Shown here piece by piece: positions 1 to 5,309 of a DNA stretch of 8,365 bases (position 1 is its first letter; every line of letters begins with the position of its first letter). The translations under genes were made by a program, and so were the position numbers. The notes under the pieces are model-generated. The model was given only the letters and a program-made list of their open reading frames with translations, did not search any database and was not told where the DNA came from. Source of the DNA: Armatimonadota bacterium (GTDB taxonomy: Bacteria > Armatimonadota > Armatimonadia > Armatimonadales > Armatimonadaceae); the NCBI GenBank assembly GCA_014381035.1, contig JACMIS010000028.1:1-8365 (forward strand). The letters are read 5' to 3'.

Positions 1-219
1 CATGACATCCCCGAAGCCACCATTCGCCGTCGATGGCGAACCGGATTGCTCAATTTCGTCAAATTGTATGCGCCATGTGTCCAAGAATGGAGCATACTGA
101 GGAATACGGACACCGATCCGTTGGAACTTGTAGCAAACAAATCCCGCGAAGGTGCTGTCACAATTCGGGAGATAGATTTATGGGAAGCGATGCACAAACA
201 AGCGACCATGCTTTCATGA
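1..219 (+). CDS. Zeta-toxin / UDP-GlcNAc kinase-like ATPase, C-terminal part (5'-truncated by window)
   Basis: Frame 1 is open from the first base to a TGA at 217-219 and encodes 72 residues with no start in the window. The fragment begins HDIPEATIRRRW and continues with GLLNFVKLYAP. I recognise this as the C-terminal helical region of bacterial zeta-toxin-family P-loop kinases, where DVPEATIRRRY..GLRNFF.LY is typical. The P-loop and catalytic residues would lie upstream, outside the window, so activity cannot be judged. Known zeta toxins phosphorylate UDP-N-acetylglucosamine or related substrates; chromosomal members of this subgroup are often annotated only as 'AAA ATPase/zeta toxin'. The stop codon overlaps the ATG of the next small gene (ATGA at 216-219), implying co-translation. 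Family assignment comes from motif memory, not a search. Confidence 0.72.
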   Translation, partial: HDIPEATIRRRWRTGLLNFVKLYAPCVQEWSILRNTDTDPLELVANKSREGAVTIREIDLWEAMHKQATMLS

Positions 220-434
220 GGGAGTATTCTTTGTTCTCTGACCTGCCAGAGATACTTCGGCGTTCTCGACTCGGGGTGCGCGAAGCAATACGAGACCACA
301 AGTTAGCGAATAATCCCATAGCCGTATGGCGAGAGGGCGAGGTAGTTATTGTCAGCGCAGAGGACATTGTGATACCGGATGATTCATCTGACGCATCTGC
401 TGTACTCACACAGTGGGTGGCTGAGTCTACCTGA
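216..434 (+). CDS. Small partner protein of the zeta-like kinase (72 aa, unknown function)
   Basis: This 72-residue frame starts at the ATG that overlaps the upstream TGA by four bases (ATGA) and ends at TGA 432-434. The sequence begins MREYSLFSDLPEILRRS, then a helix-like stretch (LGVREAIRDHKL, residues 19-30), then NPIAVWREGEVVIVSAEDI (about residues 33-51), which reads as two short beta strands around a W-R-E-G turn. No signal peptide or membrane segment is visible. I have an impression that short proteins with an 'AI..HK..G.PI.VWR.G.VV' core occur next to zeta-like kinases in several phyla, but no function is known to me. The four-base overlap suggests translational coupling. The frame extends further upstream to 33, but that part lies inside the kinase gene. 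ATG 180 is an alternative start with GGGAG eight bases before it, giving 84 aa. A role as antitoxin or modulator is inference only. Confidence 0.7.
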   Translation: MREYSLFSDLPEILRRSRLGVREAIRDHKLANNPIAVWREGEVVIVSAEDIVIPDDSSDASAVLTQWVAEST

Positions 435-450
435 CCGAGCCTCACAAAAC

Positions 451-475
451 TCCGGTCCGGAACATAACGTTATGT
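451..475. promoter_or_regulatory. Two abutting perfect palindromes, possible operator
   Basis: TCCGGTCCGGA (451-461) is a perfect palindrome around a central T. It is followed without a gap by ACATAACGTTATGT (462-475), a perfect 14-bp palindrome. They begin 17 bases after the stop codon of the small partner gene and 174 bases before the next start. No T-tract follows, so an intrinsic terminator is unlikely. A binding site for a dimeric regulator is possible, but neither half matches a regulator consensus I can name. Confidence 0.35.
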
Positions 476-555
476 CGTTCACCGACAACCATGGAGCCGA
501 TTCTCCCGCCGATAATATCCTCGTTGCACGCTGCAGTGTTGGAGTCAGCAGCAGC

Positions 556-571
556 TGTGATGTTTTTCACA
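556..571. promoter_or_regulatory. CRP/FNR-family type binding site
   Basis: The sequence TGTGATGTTTTTCACA is a perfect TGTGA-N6-TCACA dyad, the classic consensus of the cAMP receptor protein family. Its centre lies about 85 bases upstream of the ATG at 649, a plausible activator position if transcription starts some 40-60 bases downstream. Whether this organism has a CRP-type regulator with that specificity cannot be seen here, and a 10-base dyad can occur by chance. The dyad might also act as a weak hairpin, but the loop is T-rich and the stem is only five pairs. Confidence 0.4.
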
Positions 572-648
572 ACAGGTTTTTTCGGGGTGCAGAAGCGAGT
601 CTCTGCGTTTACGAAAAGTGAAAATCGGGTACCCTGAAAAGAGCGACT

Positions 649-1365
649 ATGAATACTAAAACAGTTCACACGGCTATTTTCGCCGCACTTGTTTCTACTA
701 TTCCGGCGTGGGCACAGGACCCGATTGCTGTCAGCGTGAATGGCGATTTCGTTTCGTTTCCGGGGCAAGTGCCGATCCAACAGAACGGTCGCACCCTGGT
801 TCCCTTGCGCGGCGTGCTGGAAAAAATCGGTGCCACAGTTCGTTATTCGGGACCGACAAAAACCATCGTGGCGACCAAAGGTGAGACTAAAATCGAGCTT
901 ACGCTGGGCGAACGCACAGCAAGTGTCGGGGGGAAAGAAGTCAATCTCGATGTTCCCGCGCAGGCTTTAAACGGGACCACTCTTGTTCCTTTGCGCTTCG
1001 TTGCGGAGTCGCTCGGCGCGGATGTGCGATTCGACGGGGCAGTGAAAGTCATTGCGATTCGGACGGACGGCAAGCCGAACACCATTACCGCTCCGCAACG
1101 CACTGCAAAAATACCGACGTCAACCGGTCAGCCAAAAACAAGTACTTTTACCGGTATCTTTGTGGATTTCGCAAGCCAAAATGACACTACGTATACTTTG
1201 AAGATGACAGACGGCAAGACGCTGGTATTGCTAAGAGGCGCGGAACTGCTTTATAATGGGAAAACTATCGGCTTCGATGACCTGCGCTCGGGTGATAAAG
1301 TCGTGGCGACCGTGAACCAGAGTGGAAGCGGTATCCGGGCAGTTATCTCCGATGATGAAGGGTAA
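649..1365 (+). CDS. Secreted stalk-domain protein (copper amine oxidase N-terminal-like), 238 aa
   Basis: The protein starts with a signal peptide (residues 1-22, ending IPAWA before QD). A stalk domain of the copper amine oxidase N-terminal type (Cu_amine_oxidN1) follows at about residues 26-138. Its two hallmark repeats are GRTLVPLRGVLEKIGA (47-62) and GTTLVPLRFVAESLGA (109-124), each preceded by a beta-rich half. A Thr/Pro-rich linker (about 142-166) leads to a small beta module (about 167-236; FTGIFVDF, YTLKMTDGKTLVL, DDLRSGDKVVA) that resembles a bacterial OB/DUF-style fold. No copper amine oxidase catalytic domain is present, so this is not an enzyme of that class; the domain is usually structural in envelope or secreted proteins. 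AAAAGAG at 637-643 supports ATG 649. A paralogous gene follows after about 80 bases in the same orientation, probably in one transcription unit. Confidence 0.85.
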   Translation: MNTKTVHTAIFAALVSTIPAWAQDPIAVSVNGDFVSFPGQVPIQQNGRTLVPLRGVLEKIGATVRYSGPTKTIVATKGETKIELTLGERTASVGGKEVNLDVPAQALNGTTLVPLRFVAESLGADVRFDGAVKVIAIRTDGKPNTITAPQRTAKIPTSTGQPKTSTFTGIFVDFASQNDTTYTLKMTDGKTLVLLRGAELLYNGKTIGFDDLRSGDKVVATVNQSGSGIRAVISDDEG

Positions 1366-1374
1366 CAGGAGCTC

Positions 1375-1394
1375 GGTAATTTTTCGAAATTACC
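1375..1394 (+). other. UUCG-capped RNA hairpin between the two paralogs
   Basis: GGTAATTT (1375-1382) and AAATTACC (1387-1394) form a perfect 8-bp stem closed by TTCG (1383-1386), an unusually stable tetraloop sequence in RNA. It starts nine bases after the stop codon of the upstream stalk-domain gene. No run of T follows (TGCTTGCAAC), so it is not a standard intrinsic terminator. It may stabilise or process the mRNA, or reduce read-through into the next gene. Confidence 0.5.
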
Positions 1395-1446
1395 TGCTTG
1401 CAACAATACGCCGTGTTTAACGATGCGGCTGAAGGGAATGTGCGAA

Positions 1447-2682
1447 ATGGTAAAAAATGTAACAATTACAGTTTGCAGCATACTTCTTATTTCCGGCGTT
1501 GTGACTGCCCCTGCGACTTCCCAGACCGTAGTGTCGAGTGCCGCCGATACGTCCCCAAAGAAAAAGTCACAGGGAGTGCCCACCTTCGTCCGCGAAGTAA
1601 AAGCGAATGGAATGATCGCTGGCATCCGCGTCAAGGTCAATGGCGCACTGGTAAACTTCGGGGCGGGTGAGCCTGTAGAATCGGATGGGCGTATTCTGGT
1701 CCCGATGCGCGGCGTTTTCGAAGCCCTCGGTGCCGAAGTGAAGTACAACTCAGAAACGCAGATGATCCAGGCAGTGCGTGGTGCCACCACGATTGCCCTG
1801 CGTCCTGGCGAGGAGTCCGCTCAGGTGAACGGGGAAACTCGCCCGCTCGAGTCTCCCGCGCAGATAGTGAACGGTGCCGCAGTCGTTCCGCTCCGGTTTG
1901 TCTCGGAGGCACTCGGTGCGAAGGTAAAGTGGAACCCCGAGACCCTGGAAGTAACCGTCAGCACTGCCGCACTCGGTGCGATGAAATTGCCGGTGGCACC
2001 GAACAAAAATGCCGTTGTCGGAATGCTTACCGGGATCTATCCCGAAGCCAAGATGGTGACCGTCCGACTGCCTGGGGGGACCAATGTCCGTGTACCGCTC
2101 ACCTATGATGTGAGTGCGACGCGGCGCACCATCGGTGCTGGGCTACCGATCAACGCCACCACGGCGTCATCGCCAGTCTTTTCCGCAGATGCGGTGAAAA
2201 TCGGCGAACAGGTACAGGTCGAGATGAACGAGGAAGGGGAAGGCTTGCTGATTCTCGTCAACACCGACCTGCGACGGGGCGAGGTAAAAGCTATCGAGCC
2301 GCTTCCGACTTCGGGCGGCGCACAGGTGACTCTGGCGGATGGCTCGGTGATCACCATGATACCGGACGCCCTCGTCCGTTTTCAAAACCGACCGGTTCCG
2401 ATTGATACGATCAAACCCGCGGAACAGGTCGTGATCCGATTGAACGAAAAAGGCGAAGGTGCCGCACTCGCCGTACTAACTCCGGGTGCAACGAACATGA
2501 TCCCGCCGCTCCCCGGGACCGTTCCCGACCCGGCTCCCGTCGCAACGATCCCGGCATCAAATCCGGTAACGACCCCGAAGGCAACGCCCGTGCAAACTCC
2601 GAAACCAGCACCGACTAATACAAGTCAGCCCAAGCCCGTAGTTCCCGCGCCGGAGCCGGCTCCCGACCGGCCACCGGCGTAA
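1447..2682 (+). CDS. Secreted stalk-domain protein with two C-terminal beta modules and Pro-rich tail, 411 aa
   Basis: I place the start at ATG 1447, which has GAAGGG (1431-1436) ten bases upstream and gives a clean signal peptide (MVKNVTITVCSILLISG.., cleavage near residue 25). ATG 1423 and 1438 are in-frame alternatives. A Cu_amine_oxidN1-type stalk domain spans about residues 60-174, with hallmark repeats GRILVPMRGVFEALGA (81-96) and GAAVVPLRFVSEALGA (143-158). Two related beta modules follow (about 187-275 and 276-346); both end in a similar element (QVEMNEEGEGLLILV and VIRLNEKGEGAALAVL). The tail, residues 347-411, is rich in Pro, Thr and Ala with repeated P-A-P and T-P-K patterns, as in cell-wall-spanning linkers. 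It is a paralog of the gene upstream. No catalytic domain is seen; an envelope or extracellular scaffold role is inferred. Confidence 0.85.
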   Translation: MVKNVTITVCSILLISGVVTAPATSQTVVSSAADTSPKKKSQGVPTFVREVKANGMIAGIRVKVNGALVNFGAGEPVESDGRILVPMRGVFEALGAEVKYNSETQMIQAVRGATTIALRPGEESAQVNGETRPLESPAQIVNGAAVVPLRFVSEALGAKVKWNPETLEVTVSTAALGAMKLPVAPNKNAVVGMLTGIYPEAKMVTVRLPGGTNVRVPLTYDVSATRRTIGAGLPINATTASSPVFSADAVKIGEQVQVEMNEEGEGLLILVNTDLRRGEVKAIEPLPTSGGAQVTLADGSVITMIPDALVRFQNRPVPIDTIKPAEQVVIRLNEKGEGAALAVLTPGATNMIPPLPGTVPDPAPVATIPASNPVTTPKATPVQTPKPAPTNTSQPKPVVPAPEPAPDRPPA

Positions 2683-2698
2683 CTACCCTCCGCTCTTT

Positions 2699-2731
2699 TG
2701 TGTGCATGGTACAATATGTGCCATGCACACA
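2699..2731 (+). promoter_or_regulatory. Extended -10 promoter inside an 11-bp inverted repeat; likely leaderless start of the macro-domain gene
   Basis: TGTGTGCATGG (2699-2709) and CCATGCACACA (2721-2731) are perfect inverted repeats separated by 11 bases. The spacer plus the end of the left arm reads TGGTACAAT (2707-2715), an extended -10 motif (TGn plus a hexamer one base off TATAAT). No -35 is visible, as is common with extended -10 promoters. Transcription would be expected to start about 7 bases after the hexamer, near 2722-2723, which is the A of ATG 2723. The mRNA would thus be leaderless, and a dimer bound to the repeat would cover both the promoter and the start codon. The repeat lacks a following T-tract, so a terminator is unlikely. 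Confidence 0.5.
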
Positions 2732-3343
2732 CGGCTTTCTTTCCTCCGAAATAAACTCCGCGAAACATCTTCCGGCACCCCCATCCTGCGCTGGACCGTG
2801 ACATTACGTTCCGGGCATACGCTTTCGTTGTGGCATGGCGACATCACCGACGAGACGGTGGTTGCCATCGTCAATGCCGCGAACGACGGTCTGGTACATG
2901 GCGGCGGTGTCGCAGGTGCGATAGTGCGCAAGGGTGGCTACGTCATCCAGGATGAGTCCGACCGGATCGGGCGGGTGCCAACGGGGTCTGCCGCAATTAC
3001 CGGAGCGGGAAATCTCGCCGCGAAGTATGTCATTCACGCGGTGGGTCCTGTCTGGTCTGGGCGCACTCCCGAGGAAAACGACCGACTACTGGCATCCGCG
3101 ACGACGGCGGCTCTCGAAATAGCCCGCGAACGTGGGGTGGTCTCCATCGCCTTCCCCGCCATCTCAAGCGGTATATTCGGCTTCCCGAAAGACCGTTGCG
3201 CAAGGATCATGTTGCACGCCGTCTGTGATTGGTCGGAAACCCACCCGGATAGTGCTCCCCGCGACATCCGTTTCACGATTATTGATGAACCGACCGTCTC
3301 GGCGTTTGAGCAGGAATGGTCGGATTTGTTCACCGGCGAATAA
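2723..3343 (+). CDS. Macro-domain protein (ADP-ribose / O-acetyl-ADP-ribose hydrolase-like), 206 aa
   Basis: A macro domain fills residues about 35-200. The visible ligand-binding motifs are GDIT (39-42), NAAN (51-54), the glycine loop GGGVAGAI (60-67), the VIHAVGP strand (103-109) and SSGIFGFP (148-155), the loop that holds the distal ribose and diphosphate. The NAAND..HGGGVAGAI and KGG signature resembles the Af1521-like branch more than MacroD, whose usual signature is GGGVDGAIHxAAG. Family members bind ADP-ribose, and some remove ADP-ribose from proteins or deacetylate O-acetyl-ADP-ribose. I cannot tell which reaction applies here. About 35 residues precede the domain. I chose ATG 2723 because it coincides with the predicted transcription start. 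GTG 2702 is in frame but lies upstream of and within the promoter and has no ribosome-binding site. The gene stands alone, cytoplasmic by appearance. Confidence 0.88.
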   Translation: MHTRLSFLRNKLRETSSGTPILRWTVTLRSGHTLSLWHGDITDETVVAIVNAANDGLVHGGGVAGAIVRKGGYVIQDESDRIGRVPTGSAAITGAGNLAAKYVIHAVGPVWSGRTPEENDRLLASATTAALEIARERGVVSIAFPAISSGIFGFPKDRCARIMLHAVCDWSETHPDSAPRDIRFTIIDEPTVSAFEQEWSDLFTGE

Positions 3344-3393
3344 CTCCCGCGATAATCGGTTTATATAAAGCATCTGTTCGGTAAAACAAGCAG

Positions 3394-3421
3394 GGTACGG
3401 CGCACTGCCGGTACCGTTTTT
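3394..3421 (+). terminator. Probable intrinsic terminator after the macro-domain gene
   Basis: GGTACGGC (3394-3401) pairs with GCCGGTACC (3407-3415) with one bulged G and a five-base loop (GCACT). A run of five T (3417-3421) follows after one G. The hairpin lies 50 bases after the macro-domain stop. Because GAAGGG of the next gene begins only two bases after the T run, the hairpin could also act as an attenuator in that gene's leader if transcription starts upstream of it. Confidence 0.55.
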
Positions 3422-3437
3422 AGAAGGGCAAATACGA

Positions 3438-3845
3438 ATGGATAGCAAATCGGGCGCGGATCAGTTTATCGCCGCGTTGCATAATCTCGAGCAGGGGGCG
3501 GACGAGTCTGGAGTCGGGGCAATCGTGGATTTATTCGCGGACGACGCGGAGTTAGTCAACACGGCACTACTTCTGGGCGGCGAAACGTTGCATGGTAAGG
3601 ACGGTGCGACCGAGTTCTGGACACAATATAAGAAAACTATCGGGGTTGGCAAGTCGGATTTTCACCACATCACGATCAGCGAAAACACGGCGGGCTTATT
3701 CTGGAAAACCACCGTGGGCGGTGGCACAAGCCAGTATGACGGTTCTACATTGCTAGACTTCGACGACTCTGGCAAGATTCGCTACTTTCAGGGATACTAC
3801 GACACGCGCCAGTTGAACCACGCCATCGGTGTCGAGGAAAAGTAG
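3438..3845 (+). CDS. SnoaL/NTF2-like family protein, 135 aa
   Basis: The protein has the length and pattern of a single-domain NTF2-like (SnoaL) fold. It has N-terminal helices with VGAIVDLFADDAELV (26-40), then LHGKDGATEFWTQYKKT (51-67), and then four beta strands including FHHITISE (75-82), AGLFWKTTV (85-93) and GSTLLDFDDSGKIRYFQGYYD (102-122). In this family the cone-shaped pocket hosts diverse ligands or catalytic chemistry (ketosteroid isomerase-like, polyketide cyclase-like), so substrate cannot be inferred. No signal peptide is seen. GAAGGG (3423-3428), nine bases before ATG 3438, supports the start. The same-strand aldo/keto reductase follows 81 bases downstream past a large hairpin, so co-transcription is possible but not certain. 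Confidence 0.8.
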   Translation: MDSKSGADQFIAALHNLEQGADESGVGAIVDLFADDAELVNTALLLGGETLHGKDGATEFWTQYKKTIGVGKSDFHHITISENTAGLFWKTTVGGGTSQYDGSTLLDFDDSGKIRYFQGYYDTRQLNHAIGVEEK

Positions 3846-3852
3846 GCAGGTA

Positions 3853-3917
3853 TTCCGCTCGCGGGCATGGAAAGCATAGCCCGGAAGCGGGGCGAAGCAT
3901 AGCCCGCGAGCGGAAAG
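3853..3917 (+). repeat. Imperfect 23-bp tandem repeat within a 14-bp-stem hairpin overlapping the next ribosome-binding site
   Basis: TTCCGCTCGCGGGC (3853-3866) is a perfect inverted match to GCCCGCGAGCGGAA (3902-3915). The span between and including the right arm contains two imperfect 23-base tandem units (3872-3894 and 3895-3917), both beginning AAGCATAGCCCG. The first unit provides a second, imperfect partner for the left arm (3879-3890; 10 of 12 pairs), so two mutually exclusive hairpins can form. The ribosome-binding site GGAAAGG (3912-3918) of the aldo/keto reductase lies partly in the outer right arm. Five T (3920-3924) follow, so terminator activity is an alternative. Confidence 0.6.
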
Positions 3918-3926
3918 GCTTTTTGT

Positions 3927-4904
3927 ATGAATTATCGCGCACTCGGAAATAGTGATGTAAAAGTATCGGAAATATCGTTCGGTTGCTGGACGATGGGCGG
4001 CTTAAATTGGGTAGACGGTAGCCCGAACGGTTGGGCGAATGTGGATGAGGATGATGTCACCGCTGGTATTAAAGCGGCTCTTGAAGCAGGCGTGAATCAT
4101 TTCGATAACGCCGACGTTTACGGCAACGGTCGCGCCGAACGGATGCTCGCCAGAGTCTTTGATCGCCTCGGTGTAAAAACGAACGATTACGTTGTCGCGA
4201 CAAAACTGGGGCACTTCAAGGGGACGGCGGCGCACGCCTACGAACCGACGCACATCCGCCATCAGTGCGAACAATCTTTGATCAACCTGAAGCGCGACTA
4301 CATAGACTTGTATTACTTCCACCACGGCGATTTTGGCAGGAACGGCGAATATTTGGACGATGCCGCCGCCACACTCGACTCGCTTGTCGCCGAAGGCAAG
4401 GTTCGTGTGAAGGGGCAGTCGGCGTACTCCTACAACGATTTCGCCCGCGCCGTGCCGGTCGTGCGACCTGCCGCGCTCCAGAGTTGGGCACATGCGTTGG
4501 ACGATCAGTTCGTCCGCCCCGGCTCGCAATTGGTGGACTTGATGGCGAAGCACCATTGTTCGTTCGTGGCGTTTTCCCCGCTGGCGCAAGGGCGGTTACT
4601 CGACAAGTTCGATCCGGCAAATCCGCCGCAGTTCGAGCCGGGTGATCACCGTTTGGGAAGCAAAGCATTCAGCGCGGAGGCAATCGAGGAACTCAAACCG
4701 AAGTTGGCAGAACTAAAGTCGCGGTTCGGCGAGACTGTGGAAGACTTGGCGGCGATGTCGCTCAACTATATCTTAGCCATGCCGCATGTCGCCTGTGTGA
4801 TCCCCGGCTTCCGCAACGAGCGACAAGCCCGGTGCAACGTGCAAGCGGCAGGGCGAACCCTGGCAAGCGACGATGTCGCTTTCATTCAGGAGACTCTGCG
4901 TTAG
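3927..4904 (+). CDS. Aldo/keto reductase, 325 aa
   Basis: This is a full-length member of the NAD(P)H-dependent aldo/keto reductase superfamily (TIM barrel). It starts MNYRALGNSDVKVSEISFGCWTMGG, the usual first hairpin and strand. The catalytic tetrad is visible: Asp60 and Tyr65 in HFDNADVYGNG, Lys93 in ATKLG and His132 in YYFHHGD. The usual GxS strand appears as VKGQSAYSYNDF (161-172). The cofactor-binding C-terminal part shows FSPLAQGRL (216-224) and the strand VIPGFRNERQARCN (291-304), where R296 and the following residues normally contact the 2'-phosphate of NADPH. Substrate is unknown; this class acts on many aldehydes, ketones and sugars. GGAAAGG (3912-3918) is eight bases from ATG 3927 and sits in the foot of the preceding hairpin. 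The last three codons (Leu-Arg-stop) lie in a long inverted repeat shared with the convergent anti-sigma gene. Confidence 0.9.
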   Translation: MNYRALGNSDVKVSEISFGCWTMGGLNWVDGSPNGWANVDEDDVTAGIKAALEAGVNHFDNADVYGNGRAERMLARVFDRLGVKTNDYVVATKLGHFKGTAAHAYEPTHIRHQCEQSLINLKRDYIDLYYFHHGDFGRNGEYLDDAAATLDSLVAEGKVRVKGQSAYSYNDFARAVPVVRPAALQSWAHALDDQFVRPGSQLVDLMAKHHCSFVAFSPLAQGRLLDKFDPANPPQFEPGDHRLGSKAFSAEAIEELKPKLAELKSRFGETVEDLAAMSLNYILAMPHVACVIPGFRNERQARCNVQAAGRTLASDDVAFIQETLR

Positions 4905-4996
4905 GTAATCGGGTTGTTAGGTGGCTGTGCTGTCGGGACATTGGAACGAAATCTGCTAACAATCCAGCCACCTAACAACCCGATTACCTAACGCAG
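4896..4996. repeat. 32-bp perfect inverted repeat linking two convergent gene ends (possible bidirectional terminator)
   Basis: Bases 4896-4927 are the exact reverse complement of 4965-4996, with a 37-base loop (4928-4964). Each arm starts with the last three codons, CTG CGT TAG, of its flanking gene: the aldo/keto reductase on plus and the anti-sigma factor on minus. Both proteins therefore end in Leu-Arg. Within each arm the heptamer GTTAGGT occurs twice at a period of 16 (4900-4906 and 4916-4922 on the left). RNA from either strand would fold into a 32-bp stem. There is no T-tract after either arm and no target-site duplication at the edges. Confidence 0.8.
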
Positions 4997-5284
4997 TAAC
5001 CCCAGGATCTTCTCGCGCAGGGTTTGTGGGGCGCGGACATGTTCTACTTTTTCGCGGATGGTGCGCAGTAGCGTATCTTCAAAATGAAACTTGGCGAAGC
5101 AACCTTTACACTGCGCCAGATGGGTTTGAATGGTTGCCGCTTCGGTCGGTTCCAACTCATTGCTCAGATAATCGGTCAGACGCTTCACTGCTTCCTGACA
5201 CTGGTTATATTCGAGCGGGACGGCAACTTCCTGATCAAAGACGGGCGCGGAAGTGAAGGTGTTCTTTTCAACGGTTGGAGTCAT
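4988..5284 (-). CDS. Zinc-binding anti-sigma factor (RsrA/ZAS-type), 98 aa
   Basis: The protein carries the zinc-associated anti-sigma pattern. Cys29 lies in NQCQEAV, and the HX3CX2C motif follows with His55, Cys59 and Cys62 in IQTHLAQCKGC. A helix LTDYLSNELEPTEAATI lies between the two parts. The C-terminal helix (FEDTLLRTIREKVEHVRAPQTLREKIL, 68-94) would wrap around the sigma factor. In the SigR-RsrA system such proteins release the sigma factor when the zinc-bound thiols are oxidised (disulphide stress). The presence of all four ligands suggests a redox-sensing type, but this is inference. The extended N-terminus (residues 1-25) precedes the core. AGGAAG, nine bases before the ATG (5294-5299 complement), supports the start. 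It follows the sigma gene after 60 bases and has its own ECF-like promoter in that gap. Cytoplasmic, with no membrane segment. Confidence 0.85.
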   Translation of the reverse strand: MTPTVEKNTFTSAPVFDQEVAVPLEYNQCQEAVKRLTDYLSNELEPTEAATIQTHLAQCKGCFAKFHFEDTLLRTIREKVEHVRAPQTLREKILGLLR

Positions 5285-5309
5285 GTTGTGTGTCTTCCTG
5301 AGTGCAATA

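Larger units (their letters stand above)
435..648. other. Non-coding region between kinase pair and stalk-domain genes
   Basis: These 214 bases contain no convincing gene. A minus-strand open frame crosses the region but reads like low-quality sequence (clusters of R, N, C) and continues into the opposite strand of the next gene. The region holds two abutting palindromes (451-475), a CRP-type dyad (556-571) and a purine-rich ribosome-binding site AAAAGAG at 637-643, five bases before ATG 649. No clear sigma70 -35/-10 pair was found. A lone GATAAT at 511-516 lacks a recognisable -35 partner. Confidence 0.6.

Noticed and set aside
33..215. An in-frame upstream extension of the 72-aa partner gene, starting at ATG 33
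   Set aside because: This stretch lies inside the zeta-like kinase C-terminus in another frame and its translation (Cys/Arg/His-rich) looks like a shadow. The ATGA overlap at 216 gives a sensible start.
459..479. ECF promoter GGAAC ... CGTT upstream of the stalk-domain genes
   Set aside because: The spacer is only 12 bases, too short for the 16-18 needed; the match arises from the palindromes there.
442..780. A minus-strand open frame of 112 codons over the intergenic region
   Set aside because: It runs into the antisense of the stalk-domain gene, has no ribosome-binding site I can see, and its composition is not protein-like.
1251..1790. A long minus-strand open frame of 179 codons
   Set aside because: It is antisense to two clear stalk-domain genes with signal peptides and family motifs, and its translation shows no recognisable domain.
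2702..2722. GTG 2702 as start of the macro-domain protein
   Set aside because: It has no ribosome-binding site, lies upstream of the predicted transcription start, and adds seven residues outside the domain.
2699..2731. Intrinsic terminator of the upstream stalk-domain gene
   Set aside because: No T-run follows the right arm, and the loop holds an extended -10 box placed exactly for a start at ATG 2723.
4900..4993. Integron attC-like site, because GTTAGGT and ACCTAAC match the GTTRRRY and RYYYAAC core boxes
   Set aside because: The boxes are in the wrong order (GTTRRRY left, RYYYAAC right; attC has the reverse). The stem is perfect without the unpaired bases typical of attC, and no integrase or cassette array is present.
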